A stretch of 64,000 nucleotides of DNA from Sphingobacteriales bacterium 39-19 (lineage in GTDB: Bacteria; Bacteroidota; Bacteroidia; Chitinophagales; Chitinophagaceae), in the NCBI GenBank assembly GCA_001898465.1, contig MKTX01000017.1, forward strand, positions 62,001 to 126,000, read 5' to 3'. Position 1 is the stretch's first letter, and every line of letters starts with the position of its first letter. The notes beneath the pieces are model-generated. The model was given only the letters and a program-made list of their open reading frames with translations. It did not search any database and was not told the origin of the DNA. This document shows, in pieces, positions 44,712 through 55,022 of the stretch. Position numbers and translations under genes: made by a program.

Positions 44712-47700
44712 GTGCGTTTAAAGAGTCTTGAAATAAAAGGTTTTAAAAGCTTTGCTGATAAAACTGTATTGAATTTTGATGAAGGAATTACCGGTGTTAT
44801 TGGCCCCAATGGTTGTGGAAAAAGTAATATTATAGATAGTATCCGTTGGGTAATTGGTGAGCATAAAATAAGCAACCTGCGGAGCGAAAATTTAGAGAGC
44901 CTGGTATTTAATGGCAGCAAAAGCCGCGGCGCCAGCGGGCTTGCCGAAGTAAGCCTTACTTTTGAAAATACAAAAAACTTATTGCCAACCGAGTTTAATA
45001 CAGTAACTGTTACCCGTAAATATTATAAAAGTGGCGAAAGTGAATACCGGCTAAATGATGTGGCCTGCCGCCTTAAAGACATTCATAATTTATTTATGGA
45101 TACGGGTATAAGCACCGATAGCTATGCCATTATAGAGCTGGGGATGGTGGATGATATTATTAAAGACAAAGAAAACAGCCGCCGCAAAATGCTGGAACAG
45201 GCTGCGGGTATTACCATTTACAAAACCCGCAAAAAAGAAGCTAAGCTTAAGCTGGATGCTACAGAACAAGACCTGGCCCGGATAGAAGATTTATTATTCG
45301 AAATCAATAACCAACTGAAAACATTAGAAAGCCAGGCAAAAAAAGCGGAGAAATATTATGAAATAAAAAAAGAATATAAAGAAATTAGTATTGAACTGGC
45401 CAAGGCTGCGCTGGAAGGATTTAACCTTACATACCGTGACCTGAATGAAAAACAACAAGCTGAAGTAGATAAACGTATTGAGCTGGAAACTGCCATTGCC
45501 AAAGAAGAAGCAGCGCTGGAACAGGAAAAACTGGCCTTTATTGAAAAGGAAAAGGCTTTGCATATAATGCAGCACGATTTCAACGAAAAATTAGATAAAG
45601 TACGGAATAAGGAAAATGAAAAGAACCTGGCTGCCCAGCGATTACAATATCTAAAAGAACGAAAATCGAACCTGGACAGTTTTATCAATAAAGCCGGCGA
45701 TCAGCTTAAAGGATTACATGAAAGTATTCTTTTTACAAGTAAGCAAGTAAATGATGAAGAAATAAAACTTACCGAGCTGGAGCATAAAACCGGTGAATTA
45801 AAAAAACAAGTAGAAGAAAAGAGGCTGGTTTTTGATGATAAAAGAGCGCTGATTGATGGGTTGCGCAAAGAAAATAATGTATTGCAACATAAACAATTTG
45901 ATGCAGAAAAGAAAGTGGCGGTAGCCGATACTTCTATTCAAAACCTGCAACGCAATATTCACCAGCTGGAAGAAGAAAAAAAACAAAGACAAATTACTTT
46001 ACAGCAATTAGAAGAAGATAGAAAAACAAAAGATGCAGAACTGGAAACCCAGAAAGCCCGGTTACAGGACATGCTGCAGCATCAGCAAAAAACCAAAGAA
46101 CAAATATTGCAGGCACAGGCCCTGGTGGAAGGCCTGAGAAATAACCTGGCCGAAGAAAGCAGGAAATTAGATGCCCGCATCAATGAATATAATCTCTTAA
46201 AAAGCCTGGTAGATTCCATGGAAGGCTATCCCGAAAGTGTAAAATTCCTGCATAATAACCAAAACTGGAATTATACCGCTCCATTGCTTTCGGATATTAT
46301 TTATGTACAGGAAGCCTATCGTACAGCAGTAGAAAATGTACTGGAACCCTACTTGAATTATTATGTGGTAAATAACCTGGAAGAAGGATTACAAGCCGTG
46401 TATTTACTCGATGAAAATAAAAAAGGGAAAGCGAATTTTTTTATTTTAGATCAGTTTGAACCCGGCTCCGAAACAGCTCAGCCAGCCGGTACTTTACCCG
46501 CTTTACAGGTAATTGAAGTGGATGATAAGTATAAAAAAATAGCCTCACACCTGTTAGGGAATGTTTTTATTGCAAATGACGATGCCATTAACCTGGCTAA
46601 CGTAAATACAGATGCCGTTATCCTGGAAAAAACAGGCAAGTACGTAAAAGGGAAATATGCCATTAGTGGGGGCAGCGTGGGTTTATTTGAAGGGAATAAA
46701 ATTGGGCGTGCCCGTAACCTGGAAAAAATGCAACAGGATATAGATGCACAGCAGGTTGTTGTAAGCGCATTAAGAGCTGATATTCAGCAAAAGCATCATG
46801 AAGTAATTACGTTTAATGAAGACCTGAAAGAAAACGAAATCCGGCAGTTGCAGCAAGAGATCAATACACTTACCAATCATGTGTTTTCACTTCAAAATAA
46901 ATTTGAAAACCTTACCCAGCAGGAAAATCAAAGTATTAGCCGGTTAAAAGACCTGCATCAGCAATTCAACCAAAATCATGAGTCCATTGCAGTTACCAGG
47001 CAGGAATTAGAGAATTATAATACCGGGTTACGGGAATTAAACACCCGGCTCCAGGCGATAGAATCGGATTATACAGCAGCAGAAATGGAGTATGCTGAGG
47101 CCACTCAAAAATTCAATGAGAGTAACTTACAGGTTACCCGCCAGCAAAGTAAACTGACTTCTATTAACCAGGAACTTCAATTTAAAACAAGCCAGTTACA
47201 AGAATTAAACCAGCAGGTAGAAAATAGCAATAGCCAATTGCAGGAAGCTACCCTGAATATTGAAACCGAGACTTCCGCTTTACAAGAATTAGAACAATTA
47301 GTAATAGGCTTATTGCACAGTAAAGAGGCAGATGAAAAGAAACTAAATGAAGCCGACCAGGCATATTATAACCTGCGAAATATTTTACAGGCAAAGGAGA
47401 GTGAACTTCGTTTAAAACAAAGAAATAAAGAAGGGATTGATAACTTACTTACTGAAATTAAAGACAGGCTTACCGATTTAAAACTGCAACTGGCAGGTAT
47501 GAAAGAAAGATTGAATGTGGAGTTTAAGGTTGACCTGGACAGCATTATTGATGAGCCCCGCACCGGTGAAATGCCTTTGGAAGAATTGCAGGAAAGAAAT
47601 GAACGGCTTAAAAAGCGGTTAGAAAATATTGGTGAAGTGAACCCTACCGCCATTGAAGCTTTTACCGAAATGAAAAAAAGGTATGAGTTTATTCTTGAAC

Positions 47701-48233
47701 AAAAAAATGATTTGGTAACGGCAAAAGACAGTTTACTCCAAACCATTCTTGAGGTGGAGGCTACTGCCAACCAGCAGTTCCTGGATACATTCAATAAAGT
47801 GCGTGAAAATTTTCAAAAAGTATTTAAAGCTTTGTTTACTGAAGAAGATACTGCCGATATGGTATTGGTGGATCCAGAAAACCTGGCCGAAACGGGGATT
47901 GATATTGTAGCCAAACCCAAAGGCAAACGGCCCAGCAGCATTGGCCAATTGAGTGGGGGAGAAAAAACACTTACGGCAACTGCCTTGCTTTTTGCCATCT
48001 ATCTTATTAAGCCGGCTCCATTCTGTATTTTAGATGAAGTTGATGCTCCGCTGGATGATGCCAATGTGGGCAAGTTTACCAATATGATCAAGCAATTCAG
48101 TGAAAACTCTCAGTTCATTATTGTAACGCATAATAAGCAAACCATGAGTGCTGTGGATGTGATCTATGGCGTTACCATGCAGGAAGCCGGCGTAAGCAAA
48201 TTGGTGCCGGTAGATTTCAGAAGTTTAAATTAA
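44712..48233 (+). CDS. smc: Chromosome segregation SMC ATPase
   Basis: 1173 residues from a GTG start (RLKSLEIKGFKSFADKT follows). Head: Walker A GPNGCGKSN near residue 35; C-terminal signature QLSGGEKTLTATALLFA and Walker B FCILDEVDAPLDDANVG. Two long coiled-coil arms flank a hinge (about 510-670: SVKFLHNNQNWNYTAPLLSD, AISGGSVGLFEGNKIG). SMC works with ScpA/ScpB to organise the chromosome; those partners are not in this window. Length matches the family. No frame defects. Confidence 0.97.
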   Translation: MRLKSLEIKGFKSFADKTVLNFDEGITGVIGPNGCGKSNIIDSIRWVIGEHKISNLRSENLESLVFNGSKSRGASGLAEVSLTFENTKNLLPTEFNTVTVTRKYYKSGESEYRLNDVACRLKDIHNLFMDTGISTDSYAIIELGMVDDIIKDKENSRRKMLEQAAGITIYKTRKKEAKLKLDATEQDLARIEDLLFEINNQLKTLESQAKKAEKYYEIKKEYKEISIELAKAALEGFNLTYRDLNEKQQAEVDKRIELETAIAKEEAALEQEKLAFIEKEKALHIMQHDFNEKLDKVRNKENEKNLAAQRLQYLKERKSNLDSFINKAGDQLKGLHESILFTSKQVNDEEIKLTELEHKTGELKKQVEEKRLVFDDKRALIDGLRKENNVLQHKQFDAEKKVAVADTSIQNLQRNIHQLEEEKKQRQITLQQLEEDRKTKDAELETQKARLQDMLQHQQKTKEQILQAQALVEGLRNNLAEESRKLDARINEYNLLKSLVDSMEGYPESVKFLHNNQNWNYTAPLLSDIIYVQEAYRTAVENVLEPYLNYYVVNNLEEGLQAVYLLDENKKGKANFFILDQFEPGSETAQPAGTLPALQVIEVDDKYKKIASHLLGNVFIANDDAINLANVNTDAVILEKTGKYVKGKYAISGGSVGLFEGNKIGRARNLEKMQQDIDAQQVVVSALRADIQQKHHEVITFNEDLKENEIRQLQQEINTLTNHVFSLQNKFENLTQQENQSISRLKDLHQQFNQNHESIAVTRQELENYNTGLRELNTRLQAIESDYTAAEMEYAEATQKFNESNLQVTRQQSKLTSINQELQFKTSQLQELNQQVENSNSQLQEATLNIETETSALQELEQLVIGLLHSKEADEKKLNEADQAYYNLRNILQAKESELRLKQRNKEGIDNLLTEIKDRLTDLKLQLAGMKERLNVEFKVDLDSIIDEPRTGEMPLEELQERNERLKKRLENIGEVNPTAIEAFTEMKKRYEFILEQKNDLVTAKDSLLQTILEVEATANQQFLDTFNKVRENFQKVFKALFTEEDTADMVLVDPENLAETGIDIVAKPKGKRPSSIGQLSGGEKTLTATALLFAIYLIKPAPFCILDEVDAPLDDANVGKFTNMIKQFSENSQFIIVTHNKQTMSAVDVIYGVTMQEAGVSKLVPVDFRSLN

Positions 48234-48329
48234 TAAAATATTACTATTTATTACTTTATAATCAATAATTATAGAGAATTTCTTAAAATCATTATATGAA
48301 AATATTTTTTCATTATAGTATTTTCCTAC

Positions 48330-48652
48330 ATGGTTCCTGAAGAGCCCCTTCAATTACATACCATCATCACTCTACCGAGTATGTATTATAAAATACGGGA
48401 GAGTTAAGTAATGTAACAATTTATAATACTACTGCAAGCCCTATGATTGCAAGTTATATTGATGGGTTTAATAGAAATACTACAAGAACTTTACCATTAT
48501 TGGATCATATAAACTTTTGGACTTTAAGGACTCCATCAAAAGCCGAAGTAACTTGGTCTTGTCAAGTTCATTTAAAATATGCTTATACTGATGGTGTCAG
48601 CCCAGTATATACCCGGCAAATATTTCACACAAAAACATTAATTGTACCCTAA
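48330..48652 (+). pseudogene. Small ORF or decayed gene fragment between smc and the TPR gene
   Basis: The 450 bases between smc and the TPR gene are AT-rich. One frame opens at ATG 48330 (MVPEEPLQLHTIITLPSMYY) and stops at 48407. The +2 frame is open from just after 48391 and runs on to 48652, through NTGELSNVTIYN, ATG 48443 (MIASYIDGFNRN) and SCQVHLKYAYTDG. The join would need a frameshift near 48391-48405. Either a 69-residue hypothetical protein starts at 48443, or this is a frameshifted remnant of a longer gene. No family recognised. Confidence 0.35.
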
Positions 48653-48684
48653 AATATCAGGAATAGGTTCACAAATGAAATTGG

Positions 48685-49950
48685 TTATTTTTTAAAGAGG
48701 CTCGTCCAGCTATTAATGATCAGCATTATTAAGAAGGCGGCGGCCATTGCAGTAGCGACTGTAAATGAAATGGGTGTAAATAAAATACTTAGAATTCCCA
48801 GGCCGGCTATCATCATGCTAAACTTATTTTGCCTTCCGTAATTTTTAAACGATAAAGGAAAATGAATACTGCTAAGTGGCATACTAAGCCCCCAAAAAAC
48901 CAGGGTACATAAAGTAAAAATATTTATTAAATTGTTTTGCGTGGCTGGCAGTAAAGCGAGAATAATTAAAGAGATCATACCGGCGCAAAGCGCTGTAACC
49001 ACCGAGATAGATGAGTATTTTTCACTTGGCGTTAAAGCATACTTCCCATCTTTATGAAACAGCAGGAAAAAATTTGCCAACGGGCCAATAACCCATGACG
49101 TTATAACAAACAGGAGATACAGGCCTACGATTACATACGCCACATTTTTATAATTTTCTGTATGCTGGAATAAGGAGCTTCCCAAACGGGTCAATAGATA
49201 TAGCCCAACCGGTATAATCCAGCGCATATTTTTGCCTTTATTATTTACCCAGAAACTATATTGCAAAAGCCAGCGGTAAGGCGGGATATTAGATTTTAAA
49301 GATTCTTTTAAACCCAACTGTGCCGATGAGTAGTTGGGATTAATCCGTAACGCCTCCTTAAAATGTTTGTTTGCTTCCTTGTGTTTTCCTTTTTCTAAAA
49401 AATTCCAGCCTACCGTGGTATGGGTATGTTCATTATCCGGATCCTGTGCCAGAGCATGTTTCATGGTCGCAATGGCTTCATCAGTCATTTTTAATTTATT
49501 CAGCGAAATAGACCGGGCATTCAGGCAGCTAAGGTTTTCCGGCTCCCAGGCCAATCCATCATTGGCATAGGCCAGGCTTCTTTTAAAATCTTTTTTTTCG
49601 ATATACACGTAGGCCAGCATCGCATATACTTCTGAGAAATAAGGTTGAAGCATTAATGCGGATTCATAATTTTGAATTGCTTTTTCCAGTTTATCAGTAT
49701 GGTAATAACCAAATCCTCGTAAATAAAATAAATAAGGATTCTCAGGATCACTTTGTATGGCTTGTTCTACAATGTCAAGGCCTTCATCATATTGGTTTAG
49801 CTGGTAGCTGCAACGGGTAAGTAAGGCGAGCGCCTCACTATTTTGGGGTTCTTGCTGTAAAATGTTATGCAATTGCTCCTGGGCATCTTTCACCCGGTGC
49901 TGATGCAATAATATATTTGCACGATCTAATCCCGCCTGTACATCTTGCAT
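48685..49950 (-). CDS. TPR protein with a multi-helix membrane domain
   Basis: 421 residues. The first about 220 form six or so tetratricopeptide repeats (DRANILLHQHRVKDAQEQL, FLYLRGFGYYHTDKLEKAI-like, WNFLEKGKHKEANKHFKEAL). The last about 180 contain five or six hydrophobic helices, e.g. WIIPVGLYLLTRLGSSLF, IVGLYLLFVITSWVIGPLA and MAAAFLIMLIINSWTSLF. It lacks an N-terminal signal, so the TPR part probably faces the cytoplasm. It starts nine bases after the AAA+ gene, pointing to an operon. Function unknown. Confidence 0.78.
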   Translation of the reverse strand: MQDVQAGLDRANILLHQHRVKDAQEQLHNILQQEPQNSEALALLTRCSYQLNQYDEGLDIVEQAIQSDPENPYLFYLRGFGYYHTDKLEKAIQNYESALMLQPYFSEVYAMLAYVYIEKKDFKRSLAYANDGLAWEPENLSCLNARSISLNKLKMTDEAIATMKHALAQDPDNEHTHTTVGWNFLEKGKHKEANKHFKEALRINPNYSSAQLGLKESLKSNIPPYRWLLQYSFWVNNKGKNMRWIIPVGLYLLTRLGSSLFQHTENYKNVAYVIVGLYLLFVITSWVIGPLANFFLLFHKDGKYALTPSEKYSSISVVTALCAGMISLIILALLPATQNNLINIFTLCTLVFWGLSMPLSSIHFPLSFKNYGRQNKFSMMIAGLGILSILFTPISFTVATAMAAAFLIMLIINSWTSLFKK

Positions 49951-49959
49951 AGCCTCCCC

Positions 49960-51273
49960 TTATTTTTTTATTTTAAGATACTCCAGTATGTCATTATATT
50001 GCCCGCTTTCATTGGCATATAATGCATAATTACGGGCACTGGCAAACCATTCCAAGGTAGTAGGCTTGTGTTTTTTTATGGCAAATAGCAAGTCTTTTGT
50101 TGTAATGGGATCCAGTTTACCACTTTGCAGCGAAACCCTCAATTTCTCTTCTACAGCAATATCAATTACGGCATTCAAATCGGCACCCGAAAATTCAGCC
50201 GTAGCCTGTGCAATTTTTGTAATATCGATATCCTGTACTGGTTTATCTTTTAGTAAAGATTTAAAAATTTCCTGCCGGGCCTCCAGGTCAGGGGGAGCTA
50301 CAAAAATAATACGGTCAAAACGCCCCGGTCTTCTAAATGCCGGATCAATATTCCAGGGTGCATTGGTGGCTGCTAAAATTAAAACCCCCTCGTTGTTGGA
50401 GGATACGCCATCTAATTCTGCTAAAAACTGGTTAATGGTATGCCGCAATGCCGATTGTTTCAAATCACTTCGGCTGGCGCCTAAGGCATCTGCTTCATCA
50501 AAGAAAAGTACACAAGGTTTATTACGCCTGGCCATTTCAAATACTTCATGCAGGTTCTTTTCACTATTGCCAATCCACATATCCAAAATATCATGCAGCC
50601 CTATGCTGATAAATTTGGCATCAATTTCACCAGCAGTCGCTTTTGCAATAAATGTTTTTCCGCAACCGGGAGGGCCAAAAAGAAGGATGCCGCCTCCACT
50701 TTTTTTGCCAAAAGCTTTATACAAATCCGGGTTTTGCATCGGCTGAATGATCTTGATGGCAATTTCTTCTTTCACTTTCTGCATACCCCCTACATCTGAA
50801 AAACGGGTAGTAGGTTTTTCCATAAAATAGGTTTCATCTTCCTCTAAATCTTCTAAATAACTATCCATTTCATTTCCTGCACTTATACGAAACATGCCAT
50901 CTAATTCCATATCAGAAAAACCGGGATTTTCCGATAATAGTTGCTGATAAATATCCTGGGCCTGGGGCAACGAGCCCTCTTTTACCAAACATTTTATATA
51001 TTGTATTTTATCTGCTTTTGGTAAATCACTTCCCAGTTGCTCATAAATAATAATGGCTGCAGAATATTTATGCATATGATAATAACAAGAGGCCAGGCCA
51101 ATGCTGGCTTTACTGTTCCCATAATTTAAATGTAAAACTTCAAGGTACTGCTCCGTGGCTTCATCATAACGCTTGTCTTTTAAAAGCATTTCTGCCACTT
51201 GCAGCCGTAATGGAATATTTTTAGGAGATAAGTCTAAGGCTTCTAAAAGGTTTTTAATTAATTCTTCGTTCAT
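49960..51273 (-). CDS. TPR-AAA+ ATPase (Cdc48/Vps4-like)
   Basis: 437 residues from ATG 51273 (MNEELIKNLLEALDLSPKN). Residues 1-125 carry TPR-like helices. The AAA+ domain is at about 155-400: FSDVGGMQKVKEEI, Walker A GPPGCGKT (200-207), a pore loop with MWIGNSEKNL, Walker B LFFDEAD (256-262), and the second region of homology NIDPAFRRPGRFDRIIF with paired arginines (314-318). This combination points to a hexameric protein-remodelling ATPase of the classical AAA clade. There is no protease domain. Its close partner is the TPR-membrane protein downstream, suggesting action on membrane-associated substrates. Confidence 0.83.
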   Translation of the reverse strand: MNEELIKNLLEALDLSPKNIPLRLQVAEMLLKDKRYDEATEQYLEVLHLNYGNSKASIGLASCYYHMHKYSAAIIIYEQLGSDLPKADKIQYIKCLVKEGSLPQAQDIYQQLLSENPGFSDMELDGMFRISAGNEMDSYLEDLEEDETYFMEKPTTRFSDVGGMQKVKEEIAIKIIQPMQNPDLYKAFGKKSGGGILLFGPPGCGKTFIAKATAGEIDAKFISIGLHDILDMWIGNSEKNLHEVFEMARRNKPCVLFFDEADALGASRSDLKQSALRHTINQFLAELDGVSSNNEGVLILAATNAPWNIDPAFRRPGRFDRIIFVAPPDLEARQEIFKSLLKDKPVQDIDITKIAQATAEFSGADLNAVIDIAVEEKLRVSLQSGKLDPITTKDLLFAIKKHKPTTLEWFASARNYALYANESGQYNDILEYLKIKK

Positions 51274-51449
51274 AAAGGTATTTTTAGGTAACACGGGGTA
51301 GATGGATTATTCAAATGTAATGCTTAATTTTTTATTGTATTAGCAGCTTGTAGTAAATTACAGCCTTCCCTATAAAAGGGTTGATTTTTGGATGCATAAA
51401 TACAATAAAATTGTACATAAACATAATTATTTCAATATAAATTCTCGTT

Positions 51450-53180
51450 ATGGCCGTTACAAGTTCAAAATATGATGCTGTTAAATATAAAACACCTACG
51501 GGCACTCAATTACACTGTAAAGGATGGATACAGGAAGCAGCGCTTAGAATGTTGCTAAATAACCTAAACCCGGAGGTGGCAGAGCGGCCGGATGATTTGA
51601 TAGTGTATGGTGGAAGGGGAAAAGCGGCCCGGAGTTTTGAGGCCTTAGACCATATTATTGCTTCTTTAAAAATTTTAGAGAATGATGAAAGTTTGCTCAT
51701 ACAAAGTGGTAAACCGGTAGGAATATTAAAAACACATCCCGAGGCTCCCAGGGTACTCATCAGCAATAGCCAACTGGTACCCAACTGGGCCAATTGGAAG
51801 CATTTTGAGGAATTGGAAAAAAAAGGGCTGATGATGTATGGCCAAATGACAGCAGGTAGCTGGATTTATATCGGTAGCCAGGGAATAGTGCAGGGTACTT
51901 ATGAAACTTATGCGGCTGCCGCCGATAAAGATTTTGGAGGTAGCCTCACAGGAACCTTAAATGTTACAGCCGGGCTGGGCGGTATGGGCGGGGCTCAGCC
52001 ACTTGCCATTACTATGAACGAAGGCGTGGCTTTGATTGCTGAAGTAGAAGAATGGAGGATAGATAAACGGATTGAAACAAAATACCTGGATGAAAAATAT
52101 ACGGATATTGATAAAGCCATCGATGCCGCATTACAATATAAAGTAACCCGGCAGCCTAAAAGTATTGGCGTTTTGTGCAATGCGGTAGATTTACTAAAAC
52201 GCCTGGTACAAAGAAAAATAATTCCCGATACCCTTACTGACCAAACCAGTGCCCACGACCCCTTAATAGGTTATGTACCCCATACGTTAACGAACAATGA
52301 AGCCAATGTGCTGCGGGAAAAAGACCCTGAAAAATATGTACAGCTTAGTTATGAAAGCATGTACCTCCATGTGCAGCTCATGCTGCAATTAATGGATGCA
52401 GGCGCCATTACATTTGATTATGGAAATAATATAAGAGCCCGGGCAGAAGAGTATGAGCAAAAAAACAGTATCCCTGCACAACAGGAGAATAATTCTCTTT
52501 CACAATTTAAAAAAGGAAGATGTTTTGATTTTCCGGGTTTTGTGCCTGCTTATATCCGTCCATTATTTTGTGAAGGAAAAGGGCCTTTTCGATGGGCTGC
52601 TTTAAGTGGCGACCCGGCAGATATTGCTGTAACCGATGAAGTAATCATGAATTTATTCCCCGAAAATAAAGGGATGATCCGCTGGATGAAAATGGCGAAA
52701 GAAAAAATTGCTTTCCAGGGATTGCCGGCTCGCATTTGCTGGCTTGGCCAGGGCGAAAGGGAAAAAGCAGGACTAGCTTTTAACGAATTGGTACGTACCG
52801 GAAAAGTAAAAGCCCCCATCGTTATCGGCAGGGATCATTTAGATACCGGTTCGGTAGCCAGCCCCAACCGGGAAACGGAAGCTATGCTGGATGGTAGCGA
52901 TGCCGTGGCAGACTGGCCGATCCTGAATGCCCTGGTAAATACGGCAGGGGGCGCCAGTTGGGTAAGCCTGCACCATGGCGGTGGGGTAGGCATGGGCTAT
53001 AGTATTCATGCGGGGATGGTAATTGTTGCCGATGGCAGCCCCCAGGCGGAACAACGGTTAAAACGGGTTTTAAGAAACGATCCGGGTATGGGAGTCATAC
53101 GCCATGCCGATGCAGGTTATGAACTGGCCAAAGAAACGGCCAAAGAATTTAATTTAGATTTGAATTCAAGATTGAAATAA
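51450..53180 (+). CDS. hutU: Urocanate hydratase
   Basis: 576 residues, converting urocanate to imidazolonepropionate in histidine breakdown. NAD-binding block [12 protein letters not shown]; the active-site Cys is in [15 protein letters not shown]; and the late [17 protein letters not shown]. About 20 residues longer than the common bacterial enzyme. No hutH, hutI or hutG is next to it, so the pathway is split in this genome or the gene stands alone. A 175-base intergenic region separates it from the divergent AAA+ gene. Confidence 0.94.
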   Translation: MAVTSSKYDAVKYKTPTGTQLHCKGWIQEAALRMLLNNLNPEVAERPDDLIVYGGRGKAARSFEALDHIIASLKILENDESLLIQSGKPVGILKTHPEAPRVLISNSQLVPNWANWKHFEELEKKGLMMYGQMTAGSWIYIGSQGIVQGTYETYAAAADKDFGGSLTGTLNVTAGLGGMGGAQPLAITMNEGVALIAEVEEWRIDKRIETKYLDEKYTDIDKAIDAALQYKVTRQPKSIGVLCNAVDLLKRLVQRKIIPDTLTDQTSAHDPLIGYVPHTLTNNEANVLREKDPEKYVQLSYESMYLHVQLMLQLMDAGAITFDYGNNIRARAEEYEQKNSIPAQQENNSLSQFKKGRCFDFPGFVPAYIRPLFCEGKGPFRWAALSGDPADIAVTDEVIMNLFPENKGMIRWMKMAKEKIAFQGLPARICWLGQGEREKAGLAFNELVRTGKVKAPIVIGRDHLDTGSVASPNRETEAMLDGSDAVADWPILNALVNTAGGASWVSLHHGGGVGMGYSIHAGMVIVADGSPQAEQRLKRVLRNDPGMGVIRHADAGYELAKETAKEFNLDLNSRLK

Positions 53181-53330
53181 AAAAAATCAGGAACCGCCAA
53201 TCAATATATAACTCACTGAATCATTATGCATTAATAAAAAATCAGGTTTTTTTTCGGATACGTTAAACTTTTTAAGCGGCAAATAATCTATACAAGTGTA
53301 ATTATTTAAAAAAACTTAAAAAGTAATACC

Positions 53331-54251
53331 ATGAAATTATTATTTAGTAACCGGTTTAAAGCATTTGCTTTTGCAACCGCTTTTTTACTGGTTTTATCTT
53401 CTTGCAAAAAAGATGAAATTACCCCCACACAAGATGAAGCAGTAACAGATACTGCAATCATACAAAATGCAAATGAAACGGCCAGGGCCGATGAAAGTTT
53501 CACCAATTTAGATGACGTAACACAAGTAGCCAGTGAAGAAGATGATGAAGCCAGCCCGGCAACTCCGGGAGGGGCATATAACCCCAGTTTCGGCAGGTTA
53601 AGAGACATCATTGGTAATTGTGCTACCATTACTGTAACACCCCATGATGGAACATTTCCAAAAACAATCAGCATTGATTTTGGAAATGGTTGTATAGGAT
53701 TAGACGGGAAACGCCGTGCAGGTAAAATCATGATTTTTATGACCGACCGCCGCAGCCACCCCAACTCTGTAATTACAACTACCCTTGTAAATTACAGTGT
53801 TGATTTTATACAATTACAGGGTACAAAAGTTTGTACCAATAACAGTAATGCGGATGGAATTCGTTTTTCAGTTGATATTGAAGGCGGCAAAGTGATTTTT
53901 CCCAATAACCATGGGTACGATTTTGAAATGCATAAAAATAAAAGGCAAATAGCCGGCCAGGCAACGGCAAGCCCAATGGATAATGTATTTGAAATAACAG
54001 GTACATCTAATGTACATTTTTTTAATGGAAATAATATTCATGTTAGCACGCAGGTACCGGTAATAAAAGCAGTGAATTGCCATTGGAGAAGTGATGGTAT
54101 CCTGAAGATTGTAGTGAGCAATACCAATCATAATTTTAATTTCTTATTTAATTATGGTTACCCTGCTACTTCAGGTGCAGGAGCTTGTGATAACCTGGCC
54201 TTGCTTAGTTGGAATAACGGCAATGGCAGCACCATCATTACATTACCTTAA
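53331..54251 (+). CDS. Lipoprotein of unknown function
   Basis: 306 residues. The signal MKLLFSNRFKAFAFATAFLLVLSSC ends in a lipobox cysteine. A short Thr/Asp/Glu-rich spacer (ITPTQDEAVTDTAIIQNANE) is followed by a beta-rich domain of about 210 residues (ITVTPHDGTFPKTISIDFG, RAGKIMIFMTDRR, GYDFEMHKNKRQIAG). No family recognised. Likely anchored in the outer membrane. A 34-base perfect palindrome terminator follows. Confidence 0.72.
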   Translation: MKLLFSNRFKAFAFATAFLLVLSSCKKDEITPTQDEAVTDTAIIQNANETARADESFTNLDDVTQVASEEDDEASPATPGGAYNPSFGRLRDIIGNCATITVTPHDGTFPKTISIDFGNGCIGLDGKRRAGKIMIFMTDRRSHPNSVITTTLVNYSVDFIQLQGTKVCTNNSNADGIRFSVDIEGGKVIFPNNHGYDFEMHKNKRQIAGQATASPMDNVFEITGTSNVHFFNGNNIHVSTQVPVIKAVNCHWRSDGILKIVVSNTNHNFNFLFNYGYPATSGAGACDNLALLSWNNGNGSTIITLP

Positions 54252-54265
54252 TTATAAAATAGGAA

Positions 54266-54299
54266 AAGAAAGCCGGGAAAATATTTTCCCGGCTTTCTT
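54266..54299. terminator. Perfect 34-base palindrome terminator
   Basis: The bases 54266-54299 are perfectly self-complementary (17 pairs; arms include AAAGCCGGGAAAAT and its complement). It sits between the convergent lipoprotein and H1-like genes with T-rich and A-rich flanks, so it can end transcripts from both sides. Confidence 0.85.
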
Positions 54300-54318
54300 A
54301 TTTTTACAATCATATAGA

Positions 54319-54906
54319 TTACCAAAGTGGTTTTTTACCTGCCGGTTTAGGGCCTCCTTTCTTTGTTTTTGATAATTTAATATTGTGGTTATTATAATTT
54401 TTTTCAGCTGCTTTTTGCTGCGCTTTTTGATCCATATCGGGTAATGTTTCCGTAATAGGCGCAGGTTGCTGTATATCGGGAACTTTTTCTTCAAAAAGTT
54501 TTGTTTGTGTTCCTTGATCAGTTACCGGGAAAGACGGGGGCGGAGTAACTATGGGTAAGGGCGATTTTTTTGCTGCCTTCTTTTTTACAACAGCTTTCTT
54601 TGCTGGTTTGGCTGGCATTCTTTTTTTTGCCGCCGGCTTTTTACTCACTGCCGCTTTTTTTATTGCTTTCTTTTTTGTTGCAATTTTCTTTTTAGCAGGC
54701 TGTTTTTTGGCGATACTTTTTTTCTTTTGCGCTGCTGGTTTTGAAGCTTTTTTTGCAGCAGGCGCTGCTTTCTTTTTGGGTGTTGTTTTTTTAGCCGTAC
54801 TTTTTTTATTTACGCTTTTCTTTTTAGCCGCAGCTTTTTTTATGATTGCTTTTTTTGGGGCAGCTTTTTTATTTTTTTTTGCTGCTGCCTTCTTGGGGGA
54901 TGCCAT
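54319..54906 (-). CDS. Histone H1-like Lys/Ala-rich protein with an acidic/amphipathic tail
   Basis: 195 residues. The first about 115 consist almost only of Lys, Ala, Pro, Ser and Thr (KKAAAKKNKKAAPKK and similar), typical of H1-like nucleoid proteins. The C-terminal 80 residues are different: a Pro-rich stretch (LPIVTPPPSFPVTDQG), an acidic segment and a final basic KTKKGGPKPAGKKPLW. It probably binds DNA or RNA non-specifically, with the tail possibly for protein contacts. The GC-skewed low-complexity DNA makes false antisense frames. Confidence 0.68.
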   Translation of the reverse strand: MASPKKAAAKKNKKAAPKKAIIKKAAAKKKSVNKKSTAKKTTPKKKAAPAAKKASKPAAQKKKSIAKKQPAKKKIATKKKAIKKAAVSKKPAAKKRMPAKPAKKAVVKKKAAKKSPLPIVTPPPSFPVTDQGTQTKLFEEKVPDIQQPAPITETLPDMDQKAQQKAAEKNYNNHNIKLSKTKKGGPKPAGKKPLW

Positions 54907-55022
54907 AAAATGTATTTTAAATGATTAATGGGTGAACCATAAATTAAAATTATGATATAGATATTAGTTTTCAAATTTTGTACCAACAAATATTTTGTTT
55001 CCCCGGGTTGATACTGATCATA

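Noticed and set aside
54551-54928. Plus-strand open frame rich in Phe, Leu and Ala, looking like a membrane protein
   Set aside because: It is the antisense image of the Lys/Ala-rich H1-like gene; the low-complexity code makes long false frames. The same applies to 18939-19625 on the minus strand.
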